From assembly GCA_026414605.1 (NCBI GenBank), contig JAOAIP010000026.1:1-54647 (forward strand): a DNA stretch of 54,647 nt, in the 5' to 3' direction. The notes beneath the pieces were generated by a model, which was given only the letters and a program-made list of their open reading frames with translations, was not told the DNA's origin and made no database searches. This document shows positions 17,139 to 25,806 of this stretch, piece by piece. This DNA is from Bacteroidia bacterium (GTDB taxonomy: Bacteria; Bacteroidota; Bacteroidia; B-17B0; Aurantibacillaceae). The position numbers and the translations under genes were made by a program. Each line of letters begins with the position of its first letter. The stretch's first letter is position 1.

Positions 17139-17196
17139 ACACTTTACACCTTCTACTTTTAACTTTTAACTTTTAACTTTCAACTTTAAACTTTGT
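17139..17196. repeat. Degenerate heptamer repeat tract (AACTTTT/CAACTTT)
   Basis: Consecutive ACTTTTAACTTTTAACTTTTA-type units lie just past the purH stop codon (purH is on the minus strand). This is the same family as 5971-6009. It is preceded at 17050-17095 by an ACAAAGAA/CACAAAG-rich stretch that has a counterpart at 23879-23893. Confidence 0.65.
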
Positions 17197-17228
17197 GTTC
17201 AGTATTTATCTGAAATAGAAATTATTTA

Positions 17229-18749
17229 TCAATGCTTAAAATGTCTAAATGAAGTAAACACCATACTAATGCTGTATTGGTTACAAGCATCAATAACCTC
17301 TTTGTCTTTTACAGACCCACCCGGTTGAATAACGGCACTAATGCCCGCAGAATGTGCTAATTCTATACTATCCGGGAATGGAAAAAATGCATCACTGGCT
17401 AATACTGCACCTTTTGTATCATACTTAAAGTGATGGGCTTTTTCAATAGCATGCCTTACAGCATCTACACGAGAAGTTTGTCCTGTTCCACTTCCTAAAA
17501 GTTGTTTGTTTTTGGCGATAACAATGGCATTGCTTTTAGTGTGCTTAACAATTTTATTAGCAAAAAGTAAATCCTCAGTTTCTTGCGTAGATGGAGATTT
17601 ATCTGTAACTACTTTTAAGTCCTCTTTTGTTTCCACCTTGGCGTCTCTTTCTTGTTTTACAATACCATTCAGTATATTCTTAAATGTATATTTTGGAAGT
17701 TGTTGAATCTTATTCACTAATATTATTCTATTTGGTTTTGTTTTGAGAATACTCAATGCCTCTTCATCATAAGCAGGAGCAATAATCACTTCAAAAAAAA
17801 GTTTATGTATTTCTTGGGCTGTAGTAAGATCAATTTTTCTATTGGCTACCAAAATTCCACCAAATGCAGATATAGGATCTGATGAAAGAGCCGTTACATA
17901 AGCATCATAGATGGTAGAACGACTAGCTACTCCACACGCATTATTATGTTTGATAATAGCAAATGTTGGTTCGTCAAAATCAGAAATCAATTGAACGGCA
18001 GCATCTATGTCTAATAAATTATTGTAAGAAATTTCTTTGCCATTGAGTTTTTCAAAATGACTTTCAAAATCTCCATACCACCACGCTTTTTGATGTGGAT
18101 TTTCTCCATATCTCAACGATTGATGTTCTATAAAACTTTCTTTGAAATAAGGTAAATGAAAAGATTCATTAAAGTACTTAAAAATCATTGTGTCATAATG
18201 TGATGATACTGCAAAGGCGTAAGTGGCAAATTTTTTCCTATCTGCTTCGTCAGTAATGCCTTGTTTGTTGTTGAGTAATTCCAAAAACTCATCGTAATAG
18301 CGTCTATCGGGAACAATGATAGTGTCTTTGAAATTCTTGGCAGCAGCCCTTATTAAAGCAATGCCTCCAATATCGATTTTTTCAATGATTTTTGACTCCT
18401 CATTAGTAGATTTTACAGTATCTTCAAATGGATATAAATCTACAATTACACAATCAATCAAAGGTATTTTGTGTTCTTCTATTTGTAACAAATCATTTTC
18501 ATTATTTCTTCGGGCTAAAATACCTCCAAATACAGCGGGATGTAAGGTTTTTACTCTGCCTCCTAATATCTCGGGAAAGGAAGTAATACTATCTACAGAT
18601 GTTACAGGAATGCCCATTTTTTGAATAAAATCATAAGTTCCACCTGTTGAAATAATTTGTATACCTAATTGATGTAATGTTTGAACAATAGGTTCTATGC
18701 CATTTTTGTTGAAAACAGAAATAAGTGCAGATGTGATTTTTTTTGTCAT
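17229..18749 (-). CDS. purH: Bifunctional AICAR transformylase / IMP cyclohydrolase
   Basis: Catalyses the last two steps of de novo IMP synthesis: formylation of AICAR using 10-formyl-THF, then ring closure. The 506-aa length is typical. The N-terminal MGS-like cyclohydrolase domain (1 to about 195) shows STGGTYDFI and GGRVKTLHPAVFGGIL. The C-terminal transformylase domain contains SLRYGENPHQKAWWY, the catalytic Lys-His in IKHNNACGVA (about 262-270), and SDAFFPFPDSIELAHSAG followed by IQPGGSVKD. Start ATG at 18749 with a -7 box 50 bp upstream. No linked pur genes in the window. Confidence 0.97.
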   Translation of the reverse strand: MTKKITSALISVFNKNGIEPIVQTLHQLGIQIISTGGTYDFIQKMGIPVTSVDSITSFPEILGGRVKTLHPAVFGGILARRNNENDLLQIEEHKIPLIDCVIVDLYPFEDTVKSTNEESKIIEKIDIGGIALIRAAAKNFKDTIIVPDRRYYDEFLELLNNKQGITDEADRKKFATYAFAVSSHYDTMIFKYFNESFHLPYFKESFIEHQSLRYGENPHQKAWWYGDFESHFEKLNGKEISYNNLLDIDAAVQLISDFDEPTFAIIKHNNACGVASRSTIYDAYVTALSSDPISAFGGILVANRKIDLTTAQEIHKLFFEVIIAPAYDEEALSILKTKPNRIILVNKIQQLPKYTFKNILNGIVKQERDAKVETKEDLKVVTDKSPSTQETEDLLFANKIVKHTKSNAIVIAKNKQLLGSGTGQTSRVDAVRHAIEKAHHFKYDTKGAVLASDAFFPFPDSIELAHSAGISAVIQPGGSVKDKEVIDACNQYSISMVFTSFRHFKH

Positions 18750-18799
18750 AAATGGAAGTTTTATTTGTTATGCTAATTTTTTATTTTTCAAATAGCCAT

Positions 18800-18807
18800 C
18801 AAAGATA
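18800..18807 (-). promoter_or_regulatory. -7 box of purH
   Basis: Reads TATCTTTG on the minus strand, a full match to TAnnTTTG, about 50 bp upstream of the purH ATG. Confidence 0.55.
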
Positions 18808-18856
18808 AAAACCCAAAATTATCTTTTCTGACTGTGATTCGTATTTTTATCAATCC

Positions 18857-20494
18857 CTAATTCTTCTCTTTCTCTAATACCTCTATGGCTTTTTGAATGG
18901 TTTTGTCAGTTTTGTTAATGACAGGATAATAACCTGCATTGCCATAAAGCAATCGTCCTATATGGGCTTTTAATAATGTTTTCAATTTTGCCCATTCTTG
19001 ATCATTAAAACTTTGAGATTTTTTTTCCGTTTGTTGGCATTGATATAACATCTTCTTAATCATTTTATCATCAATAGAATATTTATTGATAAACTGTTGA
19101 TCATTAGGATACATTTGTATCAAACTTTTTCTATTTGCATCTACAAAGTGAAATGCATACTGCTGAATACATCCATTCACTAATAATTTATTGATTTTAA
19201 AGTTATGAATACTGGTATCTTCAGGAATAAAAATATCAGGAAGAATACCACCACCTCCATACACGATTTTTCCTTTTGGTGTAATAAATTTTTGAGTGGT
19301 ATCAATCTTAGAACTATCAATTTTTACAACCTCTCCATTAAAGTACCGATCGTATTCTTCCATATAATAATCTGCTAAATTCTTCTTCTTATAAGGTTTT
19401 TGAATACATCTACCAGTGGGCGTATAATAACGAGCAATGGTCAAACGAATAGCAGAAGCATCAGGCAAGTTTAATTCTTCTTGTACTAAACCTTTACCAA
19501 AACTTCTTCGTCCAACAATGACGGCTCGGTCATTATCTTGAATAGCCCCTGCTACAATTTCACTGGCACTGGCACTTCCTTCATCTATGATCACAACAAG
19601 TGGCTGTGTTTCAAACAGTCCCTTTGAAGTGGCTTTGAATTCTTTTTTGGGGTATTTTCTGCCTTGAGTATAAACAATTAAAGTTCCATCTTCTAAAAAG
19701 TGATCCGCAATGCTTACGGCCGCATCTAACAATCCCCCAGGATTATCACGTAAATCCAAAACTAATTTTTTCATTCCTTGCTTTAATAAAGATTGCAAAG
19801 CATTTTCAAATTCTTTGACTGTATTTTGAGCAAATCTATCAATGCGAATATAACCAATATCGTTTTTAAGTAAATAATAAACATCTACACTGTATAATGG
19901 AATCTCATCTCTTTGAATAGTAAAATACAATACATTTTTTACCGAAGGTCGCAAAATGCCCAATTTAACTTTTGTGCCTTTTTTCCCACGAAGTTTTTTA
20001 AATACTTGTTCATTTGTAATTTTAACGCCTGCTACATTAGAATCATTTACAGAAATAATTTTATCTCCTGCCATTAAACCTGCTTTTTCAGAAGGTCCAT
20101 TACTTATTGTTTGAATAACTCTTATCGTATCATTTATGATATTAAATTCAATACCAATGCCTTCAAAATTTCCCGTCATTTGTTCTTGAATAGAAGTAAA
20201 GTCATGAGGCGGTATAAATTCTGAATGTGGGTCTAAATGATGCAAAAGATCTGCAATAGCATCGTTTTGTAACTCATCAATATTTACAGAATCAACATAA
20301 TTGTTTTCAATGTAATTAAGTATTAAAGATAATTTGTCATTTTCTTCAGTATTATTATTAGAAAAATTATCAGATTTATGAGAATATAAAATTCCTGCTT
20401 GAAAGCCAAAAAACAAAGCCCATAATATTAATACTACAAACAAAACGGGCAATAGTAATCGTTTCAAAAAAGAGGAAGGTTGATCGTTATCCAT
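18857..20494 (-). CDS. S41-family C-terminal processing peptidase (CtpA/Prc type)
   Basis: The 545-aa periplasmic serine protease is tethered by one N-terminal transmembrane helix (about 12-36). A PDZ domain spans about 103-180 (GNFEGIGIEFNI, SEKAGLMAGDKIISVN). The S41 catalytic core has VLDLRDNPGGLLDAAV (about 245-260), GSASASE with the nucleophile at Ser309, and SFGKGLVQ with the general-base Lys334. A PTGRCIQKPY segment follows. The family trims or degrades envelope proteins from their C termini. The C-terminal 130 residues after the protease core are lineage-specific. A -7 box (TAAGTTTG) lies at 20514-20521. Confidence 0.95.
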   Translation of the reverse strand: MDNDQPSSFLKRLLLPVLFVVLILWALFFGFQAGILYSHKSDNFSNNNTEENDKLSLILNYIENNYVDSVNIDELQNDAIADLLHHLDPHSEFIPPHDFTSIQEQMTGNFEGIGIEFNIINDTIRVIQTISNGPSEKAGLMAGDKIISVNDSNVAGVKITNEQVFKKLRGKKGTKVKLGILRPSVKNVLYFTIQRDEIPLYSVDVYYLLKNDIGYIRIDRFAQNTVKEFENALQSLLKQGMKKLVLDLRDNPGGLLDAAVSIADHFLEDGTLIVYTQGRKYPKKEFKATSKGLFETQPLVVIIDEGSASASEIVAGAIQDNDRAVIVGRRSFGKGLVQEELNLPDASAIRLTIARYYTPTGRCIQKPYKKKNLADYYMEEYDRYFNGEVVKIDSSKIDTTQKFITPKGKIVYGGGGILPDIFIPEDTSIHNFKINKLLVNGCIQQYAFHFVDANRKSLIQMYPNDQQFINKYSIDDKMIKKMLYQCQQTEKKSQSFNDQEWAKLKTLLKAHIGRLLYGNAGYYPVINKTDKTIQKAIEVLEKEKN

Positions 20495-20513
20495 TCTATT
20501 TTTTTAATGGCAC

Positions 20514-20521
20514 AAACTTAT
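20514..20521 (-). promoter_or_regulatory. -7 box of the S41 peptidase gene
   Basis: Reads TAAGTTTG on the minus strand, 19 bp before the ATG, a full match to the Bacteroidota -7 consensus. Confidence 0.6.
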
Positions 20522-20686
20522 GAAATTACTTACTTAACTAAACATTTATTTTTATCAAACATTTAATATCTTAAATTCAATAAAAACGATGTCAAAATTC
20601 CAGAAAAATTTAAATCCATTCATTTAAAGAAACAACCTTTTGTAAAAAATAACAATAAAACTTTTTATTTTTTGAAAAAATATTTG

Positions 20687-20694
20687 TAACTTTG
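20687..20694 (+). promoter_or_regulatory. -7 box of the M43 metalloprotease gene
   Basis: TAACTTTG fully matches TAnnTTTG and lies 18 bp before the ATG at 20713. It overlaps the in-frame TTG at 20692 and so excludes that TTG as the start. Confidence 0.65.
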
Positions 20695-20712
20695 TATCGT
20701 AAAATTAAAACT

Positions 20713-22827
20713 ATGAAAAAAATAAGTATTGTTTTATTATCCACATTTGGATTTTACTTATCCAATGCCCAAGAAACAAAGCAAATCATTCCATGTGCTA
20801 CTTATGAAGCCATGGAAATGGCTTTTCAACAAGATCCTGAAGCCAAAGCCCGCTACAATGTCGCTCAAAAAGAATTAGAAGAAGCATACAAAAATTATGA
20901 AGAATCTTTGAAACTTCATCAAGGAAAAACGGCGGCTTTTCAATATACTATTCCTGTTGTATTCCACGTATTACATACGAATGGACCTGAAAATATCTCT
21001 GACGCCGTATTAATCAACGCTCTTGCACAAGTTAACAGTGATTATGCTCGTATGGGATCTGACACTGGAACTATTTATTCTGCGTTTAAATCACTTTATA
21101 TCAATAGTGACATTGTTTTTATGCTTGCTCACAAAGACCCAAGCGGCAATTGTACAAGCGGAATAGTGCATTATTACAATACAAATACCAATTGGGTACA
21201 ATTGAATTTTCCATACCCTTATACTTGGAATCCTACAAAATACTTAAACATCTATATTGTCAAAGAAATTTGTCAATCTGCTCCTAATTGTAGTACAAGC
21301 GGCGGAATAGTTGTCGGTTATACTTACAAACCTGGTACTTGGTCTACAGGTTCATCAAGAGACGCTATTGTTTATAATTATCAATTCTTAACGGGAACAC
21401 AAGCCCGATCTTTATCTCATGAAATAGGCCACTGGCTTAACTTAAGCCATACCTTCGGAAATACTAATAATCCAGGGGTATCTTGTGGCGATGACGGCAT
21501 TGCCGACACACCTCCTACAAAAGGTTTTTTTAGCACCTGTCCAAGTAGTGCTACAGGTTCAGGATGTGCTTCTCCCGAAAATGTTGAAAACATTATGGAC
21601 TATAGTTCATGCCCCAAAATGTTTACCGTAGGACAAACCAATGCCATGCGTTCTGCCTTAGCATCCTCAGTATCTGGTAGAAATAATTTATCTACGTCTG
21701 CTAATTTGATTGCAACGGGTGTAAATGATACATCTACTTGCAAACCCATTGCTTATGGCTACCCCGCCACATTTACAACCTGTACAGGAAGTTCTTTAAC
21801 CGTAACCGATAGATCATTCAATGGTCCTGTAGCAAGTAGAACGTGGGCTGCCACGGGTGGAGCAACGATTGCAAACCCTTCTGCATCTGTTACAACTATT
21901 GTTTTTTCTAATGCAGGTGTTCAAACTGTATCCTTGACAACATGTAATTTTGCAGGATGTACTACTTATACTTTTAATGTTAACGTAGTCAATGGAACAC
22001 CTAATATCACTGCAAGTTATTTAGAAAGTTTTGAAGGAAGTACCAGTTTACCCGCCAATTGGAGTGTTATAAATGGCAGTGGTGGAACTACTTATCAAGT
22101 TTACACAGGTGGGGGTGCAACAGGTTCTAATGCTATGTTTATTGATGGTTCTCTTGAACCACCAGGTGCCGAAGAAACTTTAGAAACCCCTTCTTATGAT
22201 TTTCAAAATAATTCAGGGGCAATCTTTACTTTCAAATATGCGTACGCTCGGAAAACTTCTTCTCACAATGACAAACTTATTGTACAAGCCAGTGCAGATT
22301 GTGGAGGTACTTGGACAAATGTATACCAACCTTCTGCTTCTACTATGGCAAGCGGTTCTGGTGGTACTACCTCTACTCCATTTTATCCTACTCCAAGCCA
22401 ATTTAAGACCTACACACTTACTTCTAATCCTGCATTCACATCCTTTAAAACCAAACCAAATGTAAAAATTAGATTTGTATTCCAAGAAGATGCTACCAAT
22501 GGATTTGGAAATAATTTCTTCTTAGATGATATCAACTTTAGTACTACTGTTGGAGTCAATGAACTTACACAAAGCATTGGTTTATCCGTTTCTCCTAATC
22601 CCACAAATTCTAACTTTACTATCAAATTTACACTCAGTGATCCTGCAGAATTAAATTATCAAGTAACAGATATTTTAGGGAAAACCATTTTAAAGTCAAA
22701 CAAACAAACCTATCAAGTAGGCGAACACGATATAGATGTCAATATCTCTGCATTACCAGCAGGTATTTATTTCCTTCAGTTAGAATTGAATGGACAAAAA
22801 ATAGCACGAAAAATAATCAAAGAATAA
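20713..22827 (+). CDS. T9SS-secreted M43 (pappalysin-like) zinc metalloprotease
   Basis: The 704-aa secreted protease has a signal peptide (MKKISIVLLSTFGFYLSNAQ). The catalytic domain carries the metzincin zinc site HEIGHWLNLSH (about His236, His240, His246) and a Met-turn NIMDYSSCPKMF, with paired cysteines as in the M43B pappalysin family. A PKD-like domain follows (about 350-430), then a jelly-roll-like domain starting YLESFEGSTSLPANW. The C-terminal type A sorting domain (SVSPNPTNSNFTIKFTL ... PAGIYFLQLELNGQKIARKIIKE) marks it for type IX export and surface attachment or release. Start chosen because the -7 box lies just upstream. Substrate unknown; such enzymes often degrade host or environmental proteins. 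Confidence 0.94.
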   Translation: MKKISIVLLSTFGFYLSNAQETKQIIPCATYEAMEMAFQQDPEAKARYNVAQKELEEAYKNYEESLKLHQGKTAAFQYTIPVVFHVLHTNGPENISDAVLINALAQVNSDYARMGSDTGTIYSAFKSLYINSDIVFMLAHKDPSGNCTSGIVHYYNTNTNWVQLNFPYPYTWNPTKYLNIYIVKEICQSAPNCSTSGGIVVGYTYKPGTWSTGSSRDAIVYNYQFLTGTQARSLSHEIGHWLNLSHTFGNTNNPGVSCGDDGIADTPPTKGFFSTCPSSATGSGCASPENVENIMDYSSCPKMFTVGQTNAMRSALASSVSGRNNLSTSANLIATGVNDTSTCKPIAYGYPATFTTCTGSSLTVTDRSFNGPVASRTWAATGGATIANPSASVTTIVFSNAGVQTVSLTTCNFAGCTTYTFNVNVVNGTPNITASYLESFEGSTSLPANWSVINGSGGTTYQVYTGGGATGSNAMFIDGSLEPPGAEETLETPSYDFQNNSGAIFTFKYAYARKTSSHNDKLIVQASADCGGTWTNVYQPSASTMASGSGGTTSTPFYPTPSQFKTYTLTSNPAFTSFKTKPNVKIRFVFQEDATNGFGNNFFLDDINFSTTVGVNELTQSIGLSVSPNPTNSNFTIKFTLSDPAELNYQVTDILGKTILKSNKQTYQVGEHDIDVNISALPAGIYFLQLELNGQKIARKIIKE

Positions 22828-22851
22828 CATCAAAAAATTGCCAATTTAAAC

Positions 22852-23042
22852 CACTATTGTCCAAAATAACTGTTAATAAAAAATCACAATATTGATTATC
22901 AATGAATATTGATTATCAATGAATTAAATTTTAAATTTTGATGGTCTGAAAAGGTACTTTCTCCTTTTCTTTTTATCACCGATTTTCATTGCTATTATTG
23001 ATATTTTTCATATAATTTCAAAAAACATTTTAGGCAATGGTG
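22852..23042 (-). repeat. MITE-like element, copy C (inverted)
   Basis: This 191-bp copy is in the opposite orientation to the copies at 142-315 and 1525-1697. On the minus strand it begins CACCATTGCCTAAAATG; its right end on the plus strand is CACTATTGTCCAAAATAAC. It is longer by about 17 bp because an AATATTGATTATCAATG unit is duplicated in tandem near 22889-22922. It begins 24 bp after the metalloprotease stop codon and lies downstream of the orphan membrane gene. Confidence 0.78.
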
Positions 23043-23075
23043 ATTTTTATTTGTTTTTCTATTATTGATAAAAAT

Positions 23076-23603
23076 TTATTCTATTTCTTTGTTTTTCTTA
23101 AAAATACGGTTTAATAATTTTATTAAAAAAACAACAAACAAATATACTGTTGATAGGTATATGACTATTCCTATAACATAAATAAAAAATAAATACATAT
23201 TATTTTTTAGCCAAAATAGAATACAATGACTTTTCAAAAAATTATACAAAAGTGATGTTGAATAAAGGAAAAAGGTTATAAAAAATAAAGATGTGCCTCC
23301 AGCCTTACCACCAGGTATATAAGCCCTAAATGCTTCTTTACCTCTTACATCAAATTCAAAGTATAGTGGTATAATAGAAAAAAATGCTATTAGACCAATC
23401 ATAATAAATTCATAAAGCATCATATTACATTTACAACTAAATGCAAATTTATCAGATGGTATAATATAAAATACTACTCCAGTCCATATTATTGTTAGGT
23501 AAGAGAAAAATAAATGGAGTTTTTCTTTGTTAAACCTACTTTTTATTAAAGATTTTATTAAGGATTTTTTGATGGTTAGTATCTTATTGATTCTTATGTT
23601 CAT
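23076..23603 (-). CDS. Hypothetical four-helix membrane protein, orphan
   Basis: Not recognised. The 175-aa protein has a basic N terminus with repeated IKKSLIKSLIKS, then about four hydrophobic segments (roughly 31-49, 64-82, 102-120 and 132-162) and a basic KKNKE tail, so it should be an inner-membrane protein. A short loop between helices 2 and 3 contains FDVRGKEAFRAYIPGGKAGGTS, which is Gly-rich and could be functionally important. Start is the ATG at 23603. It lies between block Y (23640-23694) and a MITE-like copy (22852-23042), as the orphan lipoprotein at 466-1134 does, and has no neighbours on its strand nearby. Confidence 0.65.
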   Translation of the reverse strand: MNIRINKILTIKKSLIKSLIKSRFNKEKLHLFFSYLTIIWTGVVFYIIPSDKFAFSCKCNMMLYEFIMIGLIAFFSIIPLYFEFDVRGKEAFRAYIPGGKAGGTSLFFITFFLYSTSLLYNFLKSHCILFWLKNNMYLFFIYVIGIVIYLSTVYLFVVFLIKLLNRIFKKNKEIE

Positions 23604-23639
23604 TTTTTATTTGTCTTAATTTTGGATTTTTCAATGTTA

Positions 23640-23694
23640 TTTTGAACTTTCAACCAAAAAGTGCAATTTTTTTAATAAAAATAAACTTTCATAT
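23640..23694 (-). repeat. 55-bp dispersed block Y, copy 2
   Basis: Identical, on the minus strand, to 316-370. It ends 36 bp before the ATG of the orphan membrane protein. In this copy no MITE abuts its upstream edge. Confidence 0.75.
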
Positions 23695-23700
23695 TTCAAA

Positions 23701-23748
23701 CAAAGGTAACAGGAGATAAAAAAACTACCCTTACCTTTGTCTCCTGTT
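23701..23748. other. Interleaved inverted repeats (possible pseudoknot or switch)
   Basis: CAAAGGTAA (23701-23709) pairs with TTACCTTTG (23731-23739), and AACAGGAGA (23708-23716) pairs with TCTCCTGTT (23740-23748). Arms occur in the order 1-2-1'-2', so the stems are interleaved: they could form a pseudoknot or two alternative hairpins. They lie in a 535-bp gap that also holds block Y and heptamer tracts. No ORF was found nearby that they would control except the orphan gene at 23076-23603. Confidence 0.4.
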
Positions 23749-23896
23749 TGGTCCTGTAAATTATTACCCTATGGCACGCAAATATAAGCAATTAAGCAAA
23801 TGACAGAATTAAAATTCACACTGTTATCTTGCAATATGACACAAAAAAAATTGCACAACTACCTAGGTTGTGTTTTATACCACAAAGAACACATTA

Positions 23897-24020
23897 GTAA
23901 AAAGTGGAAGGTTGAAAGTAATAAGAATATTTTTTCAATTCAGAGATTTAGAGTTATAGTGACCTAAAACTTTTTACTTTACACTTTCTACTTTCAACTT
24001 TAAACTTTTAACTTTCAACT
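23897..24020. repeat. Heptamer repeat tracts facing each other
   Basis: GTGGAAGGTTGAAAGT-type units (23904-23920) and, after a 45-bp spacer, CTTTTTACTTTACACTTTC...CTTTAAACTTTTAACTTTC units (23967-24020) are roughly complementary and could fold as an imperfect long stem. They belong to the same family as the tracts at 5971, 8537 and 17139. ACCACAAAGAACAC just before and TGTGCTTTGTGTGAA just after are also complementary in part. Confidence 0.5.
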
Positions 24021-24138
24021 ACTCGTGTGCTTTGTGTGAATTTCTCTTTATGCCTTTGTGATTACTTTTGAAGTATTGAATAGTAACTTGAAAAATTTAC
24101 ATTTAAGAACAAAACTGATTTTATCTTTAAATTTATTC

Positions 24139-25806
24139 TCAAAACTGAAAATAAATAAATGGCTTACTTTCTGCACTCATCAATTGATACAATACTATCA
24201 CTATTAAACAAGTCAGCGGCACAAGTAAATAAACTGGAATTTTGTAAATACTTTGATAAAGTTTTTCTCGCCACAATTCAGGCATCCAATGAATGAAATA
24301 CATAAGAACAAGTAATATCAAGGTTTCTTTGTAATGCCAAGAAATAGACCAAAGATAATCTGCTTTCCATTGTGAAAACAATTTATCAATCATTTTCATC
24401 GCATTTTCTAATGTTGGGCATCTAAAAAATATCCGTGTAAATGAAATAAACAACAAGGTTAAAAGCATCAAGATAAATTTGACTACTCTATTATTCGTGT
24501 TCTTAAAAGGAGAGATATTTTCCCATTGCTTATGCAAAACCACTGCTAATCCATTCAATCCACCCCATATTACAAACAACCAACTACTGCCGTGCCATAA
24601 GCCACCCAATAGCATTGTTACCATTATATTCACATCTCGTTCAAACCATCTCCTAAATTTTTCACTCCATCTTGACAAACCTATCATCGCTAAAAAAACT
24701 AAAGCAAAAATTCCCAAAATCCACCAATTCCCAAATAACAAAAGCATAAAAACAAGTATGATGCACAATACAAAATAGGATGCCCAAGTCGCACCACGAT
24801 TACCCCCCAAAGGAATATACAAGTATTCTTTTAACCACGATGATAAAGATATGTGCCACCTTTGCCAAAACTCTGATGGGCTCTGGGCTTTGTAAGGATA
24901 ATTAAAATTTCTTTTTAATCTATACCCAAACAATAATGCCACCCCAATCGCAATATCCGTATATCCCGAAAAATCTGCATATACTTGATAAGAATAACCA
25001 ATTATGGCTAAAAAATTTTCATACGCTGTAAAATAATTAGGATTGTCAAAAATTTTATCAATCATTTGAATAGCCAAAAAATCTGCAATAATTTTTTTGG
25101 ATAACCCCTTCATTATTAACCACCACGCTTGTTTGAACTCTTCTATAGTTAATTGATACGGCAAATAAATTTGATAAATAAAATCGTGTGCTTTTACAAT
25201 AGGACCTGCTACCAAGTGTGGGAAAAAACATACATAAAAACCATAATCAATAATTGAACGAACGGGCTGTGTCTTTTGCTGATAAATGTCTATTACATAA
25301 GACATTGTTTGAAATAAAAAGAACGAAATACCAACAGGAAAAATTAATTTATCTATATCAAAATGAGTATTAAAAAAAGTATTTGAAAAAATTGAAAAAT
25401 AATTGACATACGAATAAGAAGTATGAAACAATTGATTTACACTTTCTACAATAAACTGCGAATATTTGAAATATCCTAATAACATCAAACTATTGCAAAT
25501 ACTCAATGCCAACCACCATTTTTTAATTTTTGAATTAGATGATTGATTAATTTTTTTTCCAATAAAATAATCTGCAATAATCACATACCAAAGCAAAATT
25601 ATAAAGACGCCACTGGTTTTGTAATAAAAATAAAAACTAACCAACAACAAAAATAAAATTTTCCATTGATACTTCTTACCTTGTAAATTGTATAAAAAAG
25701 AATAGAACAATAACACTACTAAAAGAAAAATCCAAAAAAATAAATGAGTAAAAAGTAATGGTTCATTTTGTGAATAAAATAATATGTTCAAAATATCTTT
25801 CATCAT
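24139..25806 (-). CDS. MBOAT-family O-acyltransferase (AlgI/PatA-like)
   Basis: The 555-aa polytopic inner-membrane protein passes acyl (usually acetyl) groups to extracytoplasmic glycans. It has roughly ten or more hydrophobic segments. Family signatures are visible: FPHLVAGPI at about 195, YADFSGYTDIAIG at about 278, SEFWQRWHISLSSWLKEYLY and IPLGGNRG at about 312-340, and the catalytic-His motif GLWHGSSW at about 412. The ATG overlaps the stop of the upstream SGNH gene (ATGA), giving translational coupling. Alginate and peptidoglycan systems pair such an MBOAT with a periplasmic SGNH protein; here two SGNH genes precede it. The acceptor could be the polysaccharide encoded at 30-38 kb. Confidence 0.95.
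   Translation of the reverse strand: MMKDILNILFYSQNEPLLFTHLFFWIFLLVVLLFYSFLYNLQGKKYQWKILFLLLVSFYFYYKTSGVFIILLWYVIIADYFIGKKINQSSNSKIKKWWLALSICNSLMLLGYFKYSQFIVESVNQLFHTSYSYVNYFSIFSNTFFNTHFDIDKLIFPVGISFFLFQTMSYVIDIYQQKTQPVRSIIDYGFYVCFFPHLVAGPIVKAHDFIYQIYLPYQLTIEEFKQAWWLIMKGLSKKIIADFLAIQMIDKIFDNPNYFTAYENFLAIIGYSYQVYADFSGYTDIAIGVALLFGYRLKRNFNYPYKAQSPSEFWQRWHISLSSWLKEYLYIPLGGNRGATWASYFVLCIILVFMLLLFGNWWILGIFALVFLAMIGLSRWSEKFRRWFERDVNIMVTMLLGGLWHGSSWLFVIWGGLNGLAVVLHKQWENISPFKNTNNRVVKFILMLLTLLFISFTRIFFRCPTLENAMKMIDKLFSQWKADYLWSISWHYKETLILLVLMYFIHWMPELWREKLYQSIYKIPVYLLVPLTCLIVIVLYQLMSAESKPFIYFQF

Noticed and set aside
22196-22485. Two overlapping open frames (both strands) within the M43 metalloprotease gene
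   Set aside because: They lie over the jelly-roll-like domain; no initiation signals or protein-like composition.
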